A stretch of DNA of 64,000 nt from positions 1 through 64,000 of the forward strand of contig PDNB01000069.1 of assembly GCA_002573585.1 (NCBI GenBank), in the 5' to 3' direction. Below are positions 11,990 through 24,800 of the stretch, piece by piece. The notes beneath the pieces are model-generated. The model searched no databases. It had not been told where the DNA came from and saw only the letters and a list, made by a program, of their open reading frames with translations. This DNA is from Helicocarpus griseus UAMH5409 (Eukaryota; Ascomycota; Eurotiomycetes; Onygenales; Ajellomycetaceae). The position numbers and the translations under genes are program-made. The number at the start of each line of letters is the position of its first letter. Position 1 is the stretch's first letter.

Positions 11990-12637
11990 ATGGAAGGATT
12001 CCCTTCTGGCTCCCTATACCAGCAGTACAGCAATTTAGAAGAACCTTCCCGAAAGCCTGCGGCTGCAAGAAACTTCAGCCGTCCACTTGCCATTCCAATC
12101 TATGACCCCGAGGAGAGCAACATAGATATTGCAAGCATCCCCCAGCCGATATACGTTTCCAACGAAAGTAACATAGATATCGCAAACGTCCACCAAGCGA
12201 TATACCTTCCTCAAGAAGATGACATGGATATCGCGAATGACCCCCAGACATCCTGGCGCCCCGAGTCGCCAACGTATTTGCTCGACGCAAATTATTCAGC
12301 ATATAAAGAAGAGACGCTAAGCTTCTCTTCCCTGGATCCTCTCCTGGCGCGTCCATATCGGTATAAGGGAGATGTACGTCGAGCTGCTGCGAAACTGGGA
12401 CTTGAACCAACTGCGTCTTGTTGTAGCTCCCCAACCCCATTCGAGGCACCCAGGTCTACATATCGGACTATGTCATATGCCCAGCCTAGAGAACTGCGAC
12501 AAACAACAAGTTTGAGGGCGGAGTCAAGTTCATCGAATCTAGCTCCGCGTCAAGACAGTAGAGAGAGTGTCGCCGAACCAAAGAATAAATTAAAGAGATT
12601 TAAATATAGTGGGTATTCCGTATATCGTGCCCTATGA
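11990..12637 (+). CDS. hypothetical protein with 17-residue repeats
   Basis: Single open frame of 215 codons with an ATG start; no family recognised. The most striking part is a block of three consecutive 17-residue repeats (residues 36-86) built on [PA]-I-Y-x(5)-[SD]-[NM]-[ID]-D-I-A-x(3)-Q; each has Tyr at position 3 and a D-I-A core. The remainder is Ser/Pro/Arg-rich and looks disordered, ending in a basic Lys/Arg/Tyr-rich tail. There is no signal peptide or membrane segment. A regular repeat kept in frame argues for a real coding sequence, but there is no second line of support and a 5' exon cannot be excluded. It sits alone between two gene-poor stretches. Confidence 0.5.
   Translation: MEGFPSGSLYQQYSNLEEPSRKPAAARNFSRPLAIPIYDPEESNIDIASIPQPIYVSNESNIDIANVHQAIYLPQEDDMDIANDPQTSWRPESPTYLLDANYSAYKEETLSFSSLDPLLARPYRYKGDVRRAAAKLGLEPTASCCSSPTPFEAPRSTYRTMSYAQPRELRQTTSLRAESSSSNLAPRQDSRESVAEPKNKLKRFKYSGYSVYRAL
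12095..12247 (+). repeat. three 51-nt coding repeats
   Basis: Three adjacent units of exactly 51 nt with the core IDIA (MDIA in the third). Divergence between units is mostly outside the Tyr and D-I-A positions, so the pattern seems kept at protein level. Confidence 0.7.
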
Positions 12638-14013
12638 CATAACCTTCGACTGATCGAATCTAACTCTAGGAATCTGGGGTATCCCCAAGAAATCACGAAA
12701 GTATGATAAAGAAGCCCTCCTAAAGTTGTAGACTTTTGGGCAGGCACCGATGCCAAATCAAAACTTATACCAACCTTCTCTGGTGCCCCCCTCCCCATCT
12801 TATCTCAATCAAGTTTCTATCATTGATGCTGTTTGTGGCGTACAATATCATTGGAAGTCGCCCTTTTTCTTTTGGATACTTTGAGCGTTGTTGGTGAATT
12901 CGCCACAGAAAAAGGTCCAGGCCCGATCTTTGCGGAGTGATATGGTGCTAATCAAATTCCGGGGGCCGATTAGCCTTGTTTGCATATTAGGCGCTCTTTT
13001 GTTTCTTCATACCAAAATGTATGTCAAAAATCCTCTTGAAGCTATAGAAAAGAATGTGAAGGGGTGCAGAGGTTTTGATCTTAGTATAAGCTGAATTATG
13101 ATGCTTTTTCAGATTAAGATTGTACGTTGTATGTATTAAGGGGATTGTTGAAGCCCTAGATCTGAACCCGGGGTAAAGAGATACGTTCCTGTTCCGTTTG
13201 TTTTTTCAGATCCCCCTTCGCTCCTTGACATGGGGGATAAAAGGCGTTTACCTAGGGAGGTTGAACTGGGGAAGAGACATCCATGATCCAAGGTTATCCG
13301 TGAACCTGTTGCTTGCTCTCCGATTTTTATAAGCGCCATCCAATCAGCAAAGGACACTCCGCCACCGCCGAATGAGTAATATTCTGTCACTCCCAGGAAT
13401 TCCGAGGGAACAGGACAGGTACGGGCGTAATTAAAAACTGTCTTTTCAGTACTGCCAGCGTATCACAGTGTCATGACAGGATATATATTTCTTCATTTCA
13501 GGTTAGTTTATGCCAACTCAACCGTTTATTGGGCATAACGGCTGCAGATAAACAAAACCCGCCGTCCCAATACCGTTCCAACATCGGCCCAGTCGTTGTC
13601 ACAACGTGTAAATAGCCGTTATTTTCATCCGAAGCCCTATAATTCGGTGAGGTCACGAGAGCCCCTTGCCACACCGGTGCTAGCGTGGTGACTGTTACTC
13701 AGCTCTCTCGAAGCTTCTTTTGCCATCTCCTATATCATTCCATCCCAGCTCATCTCAACTTCACCCCGTCATCTCCTTATCAACCTCCTCCCCTTTTGAT
13801 CTCAGCGTATATACCCTCACTCCTGCTTTCGCCATAGCGAAGCCCCCTCTTTTAAGATCATCTATTAATTTCGTGAAGCCTCTCATTTTCAGGACTTGCG
13901 GTTGAACATAAATACCCTTTCTTTTTGCATATATTGAGCGTGTCCATACCCTCATATCACGAAACGACATAATATCCTTCATATCTCGAACCTAACCACC
14001 TCTCTCCGCCAAA
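12638..14013. other. intergenic, includes mbf1 promoter and leader
   Basis: No gene supported up to about 13.6 kb. A 68-codon plus-strand frame at 12888-13094 has one hydrophobic stretch but no other support. From 13690 to 14013 the plus strand is CT-rich, as expected for the promoter and 5' leader of a highly expressed gene such as mbf1. Confidence 0.55.
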
Positions 14014-14563
14014 ATGTCCGAAGATTGGGACTCCGTCACCCGCATTGGCAGCAGAGTCCGCGGCGGTGCTGCCCAACCCCGCGAGACCGTCATTAGGGGG
14101 AAGTCTGCCTTGAACGCCGCTCAGCGATCTGGTGCCATTCTCGCAACAGAGAAAAAATACGGTGGCGCAAACACTGTACGTGATTCTCACGCTTTTCTTT
14201 CTAAAATCTTGCTTGAGTTAGCACAGCGAAAACTAATCACTATTCTTCCAGGCTGCCCGCCCCCGCGTTGAAGGCCAGCATCTGACCAAAGTCGACCGAA
14301 GCGACGACATCGTCCCTCTACAGGCTGTTGGTGACGAAGTTGGCAAAGCCATCCAGCGCCGCCGCAACGAAGAAGGCTACAAGATGACCCAGAAGGAACT
14401 CGCCGCGAAATGCAACACGACCGCTGCCATTATTTCCGATCTGGAGTCGAACAAGAAGGGCGCCGATAAGAGTGTGCTTCCGCGCATTTCGAGGGTGCTC
14501 AATGTCAAGCTTACCGGCAAAGACATTGGAAAGGAATTGTTCCCGAAGAAGAATAAGAAATAA
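14014..14563 (+). CDS. mbf1: multiprotein-bridging factor 1
   Basis: Two exons (14014-14175 and 14252-14563) encode 157 aa, the usual Mbf1 length. The protein starts MSEDWDSVTRIG, carries the MBF1 N-terminal domain (residues ~1-75) and a cro/C1-type helix-turn-helix (~85-140) with RRNEEGYKMTQKELAAKC, and ends in a Lys-rich tail. Mbf1 bridges bZIP activators such as Gcn4 to TBP and protects stalled, collided ribosomes from frameshifting. The intron has a GTACGT donor and CCAG acceptor and falls after codon 54, in phase 0. The gene converges on the exportin gene, 432 bases away. Identification is firm. Confidence 0.95.
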
Positions 14564-14995
14564 GGAGTTTCTGGAGGGTGAGGCTCTGGGTGCTCATTTT
14601 TGATTCATTTCGGTATTTTTTCTTTTTTATTTTTATTTTTTTTTTCCCTCTCTTAGGGACAGAACGTTTATACGTTATGAAGGAAACGGACTTGGTTTTT
14701 TTTCTTGTTTTTGCTGTTTTTTTGAGCTTGGACTTATGAGATACACGTCTTGGAGACGCGGAGAAGTGAAATAGATTCTTTAACGACTGCTATTATTGTT
14801 TTTCTTTCCTTCCAAAGAGTATTTCTATAGAATGAATTTTCAAAGAATGCCCTTCGATCCATCTATACACTTCCCCAAAAAAAAAAAAAAAAAAAAAGAG
14901 AGCTTCAAACACATTAAGGTATAGAGCGGCGAAACGACGTCATACAGCGAATATTCTCAACAGCTCTCAACGAAGTCGTTAATTTCCTAACTCAC
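14564..14995. other. convergent 3' spacer with T and A tracts
   Basis: Spacer between the mbf1 stop and the exportin stop. It holds T-rich tracts (14610-14645, 14690-14720) after mbf1 and a run of about 20 A near 14877-14897. Both genes' polyadenylation sites must lie here. No gene. Confidence 0.7.
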
Positions 14996-17900
14996 CTATG
15001 AAAACATATCTGCCACTCCTGTCAAATCGGGGCCGTTGTTAATATCGACCTTCCCCCCTTCCTGTCCTTCCATTTCTGTCGTGTAGCGTTCCTGAAGCGT
15101 AGACTTGGGCTTCCGCCGAACAGTTGGTGGTCCACCAATGCGCCCCTGTTCACTAATGCTTACGCCCCGTAGACCCTCCAATAAGTCCAGAACTAGCGCT
15201 CTTTGCTGACGGCCGGACTTGGATTCCCTCAGAGCCGCGTATGTAGCGGCAACTTTGCTCTGCGACATGTCTGGGAGGCTTTCTATAATCTTTGTTGGTG
15301 TATTGCTGGTAGCTCCGTAGAGGACCCAGATAGACGCAATGAGTTGCGCAAGCTCCTTCTGCATATCGACAAAATATGGCTCGTGAACGGACGTGATGCA
15401 TGCTTTTAGGATGTCCGTACTAATGAATTCACGAATACTTCTGGCCGTGGGGTTGTCGACTTCTATAACGAACACTTCAAGAATCGACCGGATGACTCGA
15501 GTTATGATGGCGCAACAGCGTGTGTCCTTCATGCGGATAGCGTGTGTGCAGAACAGAATGACTGGTTCGAGTATTTGAGGGGACGAAAGGATGAAGAGGC
15601 GCATTGAATCGGCGGGGGGAGGCTGGTTCGTAGCTCCATTTTGTTTGGTCGGTTCGGTAGCTTTCTCTGGATCTGTTTGTGAGAGTAGTGTTAGATCAAG
15701 AAAACTGAGAAATCTCAAAAAGAGAGAGAGATACTGACCCCCTCGTTGTGGATCAAGCAGACTGGCTACCATAACGACAACCGAATACGTCAATTGGCGA
15801 AGAATACTTTCGTCCTTCATTTCACCAGTTAAGTCTGTGTCAACCATTCCTGCTTTTCGACGCTCGATTAATTCCCATTCAGTAGTTATTTTCTTGTCGA
15901 TTTGTACGAAAAGTGCTGATAAGATCGGAGGTAGAAAATGGCATCTAAACCTCGCAGGGCAATCGTCAATGAGACAGCGAGAGATGTTGAGCAACACAGA
16001 CAATTGGTGGCTGGAGAGCGAGGTCGCATCTTTGAACAGCGCTTGGGACAGAGGGATAGGAAGTTCTTCAAAGGAGTAGAAATGTTCCAGAAGCCTGCTC
16101 ATACTGTAAAGGATGGAATAGCAGGCTTCCCGTACAGCTCTGACTTTGCCACGAACAGAGGATGAAAATCCTTCAAGTGTGGCCTTCGATGTAGTAATGC
16201 GCGCATAGAATTCTTCTCTACTTCCGCTAGAAATGCCTGCCTGCCAAAACCGATCCGTGAGGATTCGCCCAACGAGAGGACGCATCTCTGGTGGTAGTTC
16301 AGTACAATTTTCCGGATTGTGGAACGCGTGCGCATGGCTAGGCTAGTCAGCGTTGAATCCACAGATTACAAAAAATACATGCTTACCTTAAAAGTTGTAG
16401 CAATGTCGGGAGGATAAGAGGAATTGCTTCGCGCCACAAATCGCACGCAACCGAATAAGCTGGATCAGTAACTTGTACCCTTTCCGTCGAAACAGAGAAC
16501 ATCGTTTTCGTCACGCGTAGCGGAAGTTGCTAGAAAAGTTAGTCAAAAGTCCATTGACCTGTTATTTTCTTAACTTGGAATAATATACCTGGAATTTCGA
16601 TGTCATGTCCGCTTGTATTTTCCTCCCCTCTTCGTCGAGCGGTATTGTCGACCAGTCTTCTATTTGCTGAGCTTGCAGATGCTGCAGATATGGCCAAATC
16701 TTGTCCAATCCAATCATCTGGCAGAAACCTGCGAAAGAAGATGAGATTTGCTTGAACTCTTCGTTGCTCCAAGACTGTCTAATAGGTTCAATAAACAGGC
16801 GTAACCGAGATTGCCGTATAGCTGGGTCTACTTGGGGTGCTCGTTGCCTATGTATCGTTAATATGCAGACATGAACACCACGCAAGCTAGACTCACATTA
16901 TTATAAGAAGTATGGAAGAAAGTTCCATTTGTGGTTTCTCCTCCGCATTGGAGGTTGAAACAATTTCTTGAATTTTTTGCTCCAGAACATCATAGAACGT
17001 CTGAATAGTTAGCGAGGTAGCAAATGGCCATGACTGAAAAACTTACTGAGAAATAGTCGGCATATCGAATGGCCAGCCTCCGTACTTCGTAAGTAGCCAT
17101 ATTGTGGAGCTCCTTCACAGCTTCTGAATAGGCAGGAAACTCTGGACGATCTACAGGGTTGGTCATCAGGATATGTTCGAGAACCTTGAGAGCAAAGCTT
17201 GGCTTGTTCTTCAGTGCCTTGTAAGAAAAGTCGACCGATATTCTGATGACTCGTTCTTTGATTATAGGGTCCTATTTCGTGTTAAAAGGCTTAATGAGAA
17301 CCTACGGATTGAATCTCGAACTTTACCTCGAAAGACTTTTGCATCAAATTGAGTGCCCATGACTCCAGTGAGCTTTCCAGGACAAGCCTTTGCTGTTCCT
17401 AAGGCAGCAATCAATATCAGAAAAATTTCTAAGACCATGCTGAATTACTTACATCTTGTTGCGGCATTTTTCCATGCGATTCTACCCACTTGCTAAAGCC
17501 CCTTAACGTTGCTTCAACAACCGTGAACTGAGTATCTGCTTGCAAGGAAGGCAGAGTGTATTTTTTAAACGTAGCAGCTGCCAGAGTCAGTTATGAAACG
17601 AAAGACAATGAGAATTCGAACTTACGATTGAAAGGGCCAACTGTGTTGTACAAGTTGTCCAGGACATAATTTGCTCGCGAAAGGATGTGCGGTATGGCTT
17701 CATGTGGTCGTTGAGATACTATCAACTCGATTGTTTGGGCGCAGTATCGCCTGTAGTTACCAACGAATGCATGTCTCTCTGGTATGGTATCAATATCCTC
17801 ATTAAGGAATATAATCGTGGGATCATTGGTATCCTCAGGCAAAGTTTCATAGCGCACCAGACGCTGAGTGCACGTCTCCAAGATCGGTGCAATAAGCCCG

Positions 17901-19283
17901 TGGATAACATCCAAGCTAGAGATTTTGCTAGATACCAACAGCCGTGACCATGAATGAAGAACGGGTATCGAGACAGTCAAGCTAGGGTGTCTAAGTATGT
18001 TGACCAGAAAGGGAAAGAACGTTGCCAAGTCAATTTCCTTGTGGAAAACGAAGTTTTTCTCCTCAAGAAATCCAGCGACATATGACATCAACTAGAAAAT
18101 GAAATTAGCTCCTGAAATTCAAAGGGAGCTGAGTACGTGGAAATTTACCTCAGACAGCTTTTTGCAAATACTGTATTTCGCATCGGAAACATCGTCTACA
18201 TCAACGATCGACCGATTGTAAAGGTTTTGGAGCAGGTGCACGTTTTGCGTTTGATAAACCGGATTGACGAGGCCCTGGAATTCGACCATATCATAACTTG
18301 TCCTGCCGTATAGTGCATGAAGAGCTTCAACAGCGGCCTGTGACTTTGTTAGCGTGTAAACTTTATGATAATGAATGCGACTAAGAATTAAGGACAGATA
18401 TATGTACCATAAGAATATCTTCATCTTGCGACGTTAAAGCTTTAAACGTAGTCTCAACACACATAGAAGTCGATATAGCCAGAGGTATGGACCAAAACAT
18501 TAGTGATCTCAGGGTTGCCAGTGTCTTTGCAGCACAAGTTTTGACTTCGCGTGAGCTGTGGATATTGTCTAGACAATCGCTCAGAAAATGGCATATCCTG
18601 AACAACCACCCTTCGCTTCCATGACGTAGCTCGACGTGATGTTCTCTCCTGGGGTAGATTTCTTCGAAGACAGAGTATGGAGTAACTATTTCGACCAGAG
18701 CGCGATTGAGATCCGTTCCGCGCAAAGAGGATATTGTATCTTCATGATGGAAAATATCTTCGGATAGCGTTTCTAGAATTGACAGAACAAAATTCTTATG
18801 TGCCAAAGAAATGCTCCATAACTGGGCGAGGTCTTGATCCATCCCAATCCAGTCGAGACCCCAGCTCCGCTTGGCTATTTCTACCCAGAGGACCGCCACT
18901 TTGTTGTTAATAAAAGACTCATCTTGAGGGCTTATTGCCTGAGCCAAATCCAGTATTAAACCCCTCAAATGTCCCAACTGGGAAGAGGACAAAGCCGAAG
19001 AGCCATGTTTGAGAACGTGTTCTAGCAAAGATAGGCCAAAATGACGGAGGACGGGGGAGTTGTCTTTTTGTGCCGCCAAGAAATAGCCAGTATGGGCAGC
19101 TGATTTCGAATTTTTTTGGGATTCAAGATATTCCGAAGCTTGTTGGCGGATGGCATTAGTTGAAGCCCGGCTGTGAACGATATCAAGAGCTTGGATAATG
19201 TTCGGCAGCACAGAATCTGCTGGGCCACCATCGCTGCCAGCTGCAGCTTCAAGGTCTAGGGAATGGGGGGCAGGTACAGCCAT
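14996..19283 (-). CDS. msn5: exportin-5 / Msn5-type karyopherin
   Basis: Eleven exons on the minus strand: 18408-19283, 18149-18337, 17626-18091, 17453-17577, 17327-17398, 17047-17271, 16897-17000, 16589-16847, 16387-16529, 15739-16337 and 14996-15672. They total 3,735 nt (1,244 aa), close to yeast Msn5 (1,224 aa). The start chosen is the first ATG in the frame (MAVPAPHSLDLEAAAG). Helical-repeat sequence runs throughout; the N-terminal region has the exportin-1/importin-beta-like (Xpo1) motif content (LLEHVLKHGS, VAVLWVEIAKRSWG-like stretches). Msn5/exportin-5 carries phosphorylated transcription factors, and in other lineages double-stranded RNA, out of the nucleus with Ran-GTP. The last intron (66 nt) has a length divisible by three and no stop, and intron 9 has two AG acceptors 5 nt apart of which only the downstream one keeps the frame. 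Family identity is strong; the orthologue call is likely. Confidence 0.9.
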
Positions 19284-21817
19284 GGGGATTAACAAAGTAG
19301 AGATGTCTGGGCGAGGAATACAGATATCAACTTTGCATAGCTCCCAGTAGACGGCTTTAATAGTGGCGGAGATGCATGATTTGGAACTGAGCAGGGGCGA
19401 TGAAACTTCGGGATCAACGGGGCTTTTATTGCATGAGTGCGGGATTTTTTATTTGTTTGGATATTAAGCTTTCAGGTCTATAACTGATTGAGTGGCGTCT
19501 ATGGCACCTGGCAGGTAACTGAAACTGTATCCGTATGCGAACAGGTCTGTTTGGCGGAGAGAGCTTGGGATGGTTTTGTCGGAGATTGGGAGTTTGTTGC
19601 TGAGTAAAAGCAGATGGTTGCCGATCTTGGCCACGGACCGGCCTTGGCGTTTTCCCGCCAGCCCGTTTTCCACCCGCATCCCAACCACACTCCGTCTCTA
19701 TCAACAACCGGCCTCATCTCTCAATTTAAATTGCCCTCTTGCCAAAGCGCCTAGAGCATTTTCTTACTGACATATGCAGGTATGAGTGAGGGTGAAGGAG
19801 ATTCCGACTAACACTTGATCCCAGCCAGACTCGCCCTTGACCATGCTGCCAATCCGCCGCCCACACATATACGTATACATAGGAGGACATGGTGTTTTAT
19901 ATGCAATGGCATATGCAAGACATCGTAAATGCCATACGTGCCTCAATGGGTAACGTAAGAGATTCTTTGGACTGCAAAGCATCCCCCGACGCACCTTTGC
20001 CTCATCCGCCTCCCTTTGGCCCCTGTTGACCTTCCGCGCCGATATCATGACGACCGAGGATGGTGTGGAATTTTTGAGCTAGCCGGGATACTTTGATATG
20101 AACAGCCGCCAATTGCGGGCTATCACTTTGTTCCCTTCCGCCGTTCTATCGTCCCGGCCCTTCAATATTACGAGCGTTGGCCATCCACTTCTCCGAACTT
20201 GATGGTTATACATTTGCAATGATGAGGCGGATTCAATCAAAGGGAATGGGAACCTACTACTTCTAATATATGATTGGAATTACACGTGTGTTTGGTTCAA
20301 AGTTCTGAAGGCATGGTGCCTTGGTATGCTGTGAGTACAGTGAAACCTACTTGCCCGTCTTCAAAGCGACGTTGGTTAACAGGCCAATGTTAGAATAGAA
20401 CATCTGCTTTAGCCCTATAAACTCTTTCTAGTCGACGGTATATTATCATTAATTGCCGAAATGGCGAGTCGAAAGAAGTTTCAATCGCGGCTTCAGTTCC
20501 CTTGATAAAGCCATGCTGAAATCCGTCGATGAACGAACCTGCGTATTCTTACGCGAACTTTCTTGGCGACGAATAGTGGTTTCCTGACAGACAACGGAGT
20601 GCATACTGGCTTGAATAAACGCGACAACATCATTGGAGAGTGTACGGATAGAGACAAAGCTGTTGAAGGGTTGACTTTCGGGGTCCATACTACTTTACGT
20701 GATGGACCACCCTGCTTTACTAGCAGTGCTTCTAGCTAACCTGAACTCCGATTATATGCGTCGGTGAATTTTTAGACGCGCTATAGCCTGTCGCGAAAAA
20801 TTTTTCGCACGCGAGCCTGTGAAAAAGAGACTTGAGAATTTCCTCCAATGCTCTGCTAATAGTTAGTCCAGATTTTGTATTGAAGATCACATGCCTGGCC
20901 AGCTCTGTTTCTGGGCGGAATATTATAGATGGTGACACGTTACTCCACTGACATTACACTTCCTTGTCTATGTCGTCGGCATGATGACCGAAATATGATC
21001 TTGAAACGGATTTAAGGGCTCGCCAAAAGCCCCTAAAGCTGCGAAGCCTAGATGATTCGTCCTTTTTGGCGTAGTGGTTACTTTCGCACTTTTGGACCTT
21101 GGTGCAATACTATGCGCGCTGCAAATAGGGAAACTCAAAGATTAGAGCGACAACGTGTGACTCTAGACAACTTTGATGGACAGAAAAAACCTTATGTACA
21201 TGTACCGACAGCAGAGCTTAGGTGCGTCTTTACAATTGCAAGTTGATCAGCCTAAATCGCTATAGCTTTAGTCGCTACGCTGACCGTTCCAAATCTAAGG
21301 GGTATGTCAAAAGTCTGGAGCAACGAAATATGGAGTGTTGACTCTTTTTGGGGACTCGATTACTTATCGCCAGTATTCTTCCTGCTATGTGAGAGACCTC
21401 TAATCTATTAATAAGCAAGATTATCCCTCGTTCATGCCCTTGGCGTCCGGGCTCGGCCAGCTAGGAGGGGCAAAAGCAACGAAAGAGACGAACTCCTGAT
21501 CGACTATGGTTGGTTGTATGCATTATTACAGTACAATGTGAAACATGGTACCCCGCTCAGTGCGCGATGGCCGGGATACTGACCAATTGATCTGTTATTC
21601 AGGCGCAAATCACACTATTATTTGAATAAGGCTGAACCCTAGGCAAAAGAATCCAGAGGACCCCGCCAAAGTTCGCGCTGAAGGATTCTCTGATAAATAA
21701 TGTCGATAGACCCAATGTTTTCATCACCGACGAAGCTTTCCAATCTAGTTTTACTTTGCGCTTAATAATTATAAGATATTCAGATTTCGACTTACAACAT
21801 CACTAGCACTTTACTAT
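19284..21817. other. intergenic, no gene supported
   Basis: About 2.5 kb between two divergent starts. Two minus-strand frames (20449-20688 and 20732-20938) read like possible exons of one small gene, but no GT-AG intron joins them in phase, so I do not call them. Several overlapping short frames near 19430-19720 lie in three frames at once and are not credible. The promoter of the NLR gene must lie in the last few hundred bases. Confidence 0.5.
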
Positions 21818-24800
21818 ATGTCGAATCTCGACCCGGACCTTTATACCGTCGCATGGCTTGCTCCTCTACGGATCGAGGCACAGGCTGCCTTGCACATGTT
21901 GGACAAACACCACGAAGGCCGATTTCCCATAGGTCGAGGTGATGACTATGTATTCGAAGCTGGAGAGATATTTGGACATAATGTCATTATAGCAACGTTA
22001 CCCGCGGGCCAAGAATATGGTACTGGTGCTGGAGCCGCCCTCGCTAGCCAAGTGAAGAAATTTTTCCCTAATCTCTGGATTGGACTTCTCGTTGGTGTTG
22101 CTGCAGGTCTTCCTGACTTTTCAAAAAACCCACCTCGTGATATCCGGCTTGGGGATGTTTTAATTGCTCTTCCAGAAGGAGAGAGTCCCGGCATTATTGG
22201 CTATGACTTGGGAAAAGAGACGGGCACCGATGGGTTTCAGCTTTTACACAGCGGATATCGACTGGCCAATACAGAATCAATTGTCAGATCTGCTATTGGT
22301 AGCATCAGGCTTAGAGCCCCCGACGAATCTGAAGCCTTCCTTCCATATTACGAGTACATGAAAGATAAACCACATATCGATGGCACTTTTGTTGATCCCG
22401 GCCAAGAAAAAGATCAATTGTACCAGGTCGGTGAAGATGGAGTCTCTCAACTTGTGGAACGGCAACGGAGAGTTGCTTCCAAACGAACTCGAGTATGGTA
22501 TGGGCCTATAGGTTCTGGAGAAAAACTCATGAAAAGTGCTCAAAAGCGAAATATACTGCGAGACAAGTATAACGTCATAGGTCTTGAAATGGAGGCAGCC
22601 GGAATCATGAATCGTATTCCCGTCGGGGTTATACGGGGAGTTTGCGACTATGGGGATGAATATAAAAACAAGGTTTGGCAACCGTACGCCGCAGCCATGG
22701 CTGCCGCCTTTGCCAAAGCCGTTTTGCATGAAATAACGCCAAAAATAAAACAGCTTTCTCCACAAAGTGGTGAGTGCTCAACGTCCAGACATTGTCAGAT
22801 TTTTTCTAGTGCAGAAGGCTACTTAGAACCCTTATTACGTTCCCTTTCTAAACAGTGCATTGAAGTCTAAAGCTAAATCCTCATATTGCAATAGGCGAAC
22901 TACGAGACAGATTTCTACAAGATATATGCGAATCAGATCCTTATAATGAGAAACTGAGAACCGAGGAAGACAAAGGCGGCCTGTTGAAGGATTGTTATTC
23001 ATGGATATTTGACGACCCACAGTTCCTTAAATGGCAAAACAGCAAGGATGATCGATTGCTGTGGATTAAGGGAGAGCCTGGCAAAGGGAAAACGATGTTG
23101 ATGATCGGAGTGGTAGATATGCTTACAGATCAACTTAATGGCTTCAGCGGTCTTTCATACTTCTTTCTTCAAAGTTCCGTCCCACATCTCAATAACGGAG
23201 TATCGGTGCTTCGAGGATTGATATGGAAACTACTGTTCGCCTATCCACACCTCCAGAAGTATATTCCAGACGAATACGGGAGTAAGAGCAAGGACGCAGG
23301 AAAAGACTTATTTCAGGGACCAAACACGTTTCCGACGCTAAAGATGATGTTGTCATCAATGCTCAAAGATTCTAGCTTGGAGACGGTCTATATCCTCGTG
23401 GATGCGTTAGATGAATGCGATCGTGATCTAAATAGATTAATCCAGTGGATCTCAAGGGACGCCTTTGAACCGCTGTCCAAAGCGAAGTGGCTTCTATCAA
23501 GTCGACACACTCCTGTCATACATGAAATATTCCGATCTGAAAGTCAACGGCCTGTGCTTATCCTGGAATTGACCGAAAAACATACACATCGAGCAGTTCG
23601 ACGATTTATTGAACTCAAGGTAGAGGGCCTCGCGAAGAAAAAGGCCTACGGGGATGAGCTCCATAGAAATGTGGAAGCGGTATTGATAAGCAGGGCTGAG
23701 TCTACCTTCCTTTGGGCCTTTCTGGTCTGTGACAGGCTAGACAAGATCCCACGCCGAAAAACCATGAGTGAATTAGAGAAGTTTCCTTCTGGACTGGGGC
23801 CATTCTATGACAGAATGCTGCGTCAAATTGAAGAGTTGGATGAGGATGACAGAGACTTCTGTAAGCAAATACTTCGTACAGTTGCAGCATGCTACCGTCC
23901 ACTTTCGCTTGAAGAGCTTTCTTCGCTGGTCGAAGTCCCTGAAGCGGAGGTTGATGACGTTCGCGATTTGGTAGAGCTCTGCGGCTCGCTCTTGGCCCTC
24001 AGGGACCAGACTATTTACTTTGTTCACCACTCAGCCAAGGAGTACCTCCTTGCAAACTCGTATGTGGAAGAACATGGGCTAATATTGTCTCGGTCGTTGG
24101 ATATTATGTCGAGTGTATTGCGGAAAGACATCTATGGCCTGCGGGAACCCGCGTGTTCAGTTGACAAAGTCAAGTTAAGTAAACATGATTCTCTTGCCAG
24201 AGCCTGCTATTCCTGCTTTTATTGGGTTGACCACCTTTGTCAAATTGATACAGGTCATGAGAACCAGATTGACTTCCGTGATGGCGGCGATATCTACTTG
24301 TTTCTCAAAACTTACTTTCTGTATTGGCTAGAGGCTCTTTGCCTTATGGGAGGGGTTTCAGGTGCAGTGAATATGATCCAAAAATTAGTAGCTGTTTTTT
24401 CTGTAAGTTTCTGAAGCCTCATTAGCATGATGCCAATTACTTATCAACGCGTATAAAGCCAGATCAAACCCCCAATTTGAATAAGTTCGTTCGGGACGCA
24501 GAACGTTTTATTTCTAACCACAGGGGAATAATTGAATGTGCTCCTCTCCAAATTTACAGCTCGGCTTTGGCATTTAGTCCCCGTGCAAGCATCGTTAAAA
24601 GGTTATTCTTGGATCATATTCCTACATGGATAGACCATACACCTGTTGTTGAAGAAAACTGGAGCAATTTCATACAGTTGCTAGACCATCCGGAAGGTGT
24701 CATGACAGCCGCATTCACTTCAGATGGACGACTGGCGACTAGTGGAGTCAGTGATCACGTTGTTCGTCTGTGGGATCCATCGACAGGTGCGCTTATCCAA

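Noticed and set aside
13720..13905. 61-codon Ser/Pro-rich frame before mbf1
   Set aside because: CT-rich leader of mbf1; composition alone explains the open frame.
20449..20938. Two minus-strand frames that might be exons of one small gene
   Set aside because: No GT-AG pair joins them in phase and no family is recognisable.
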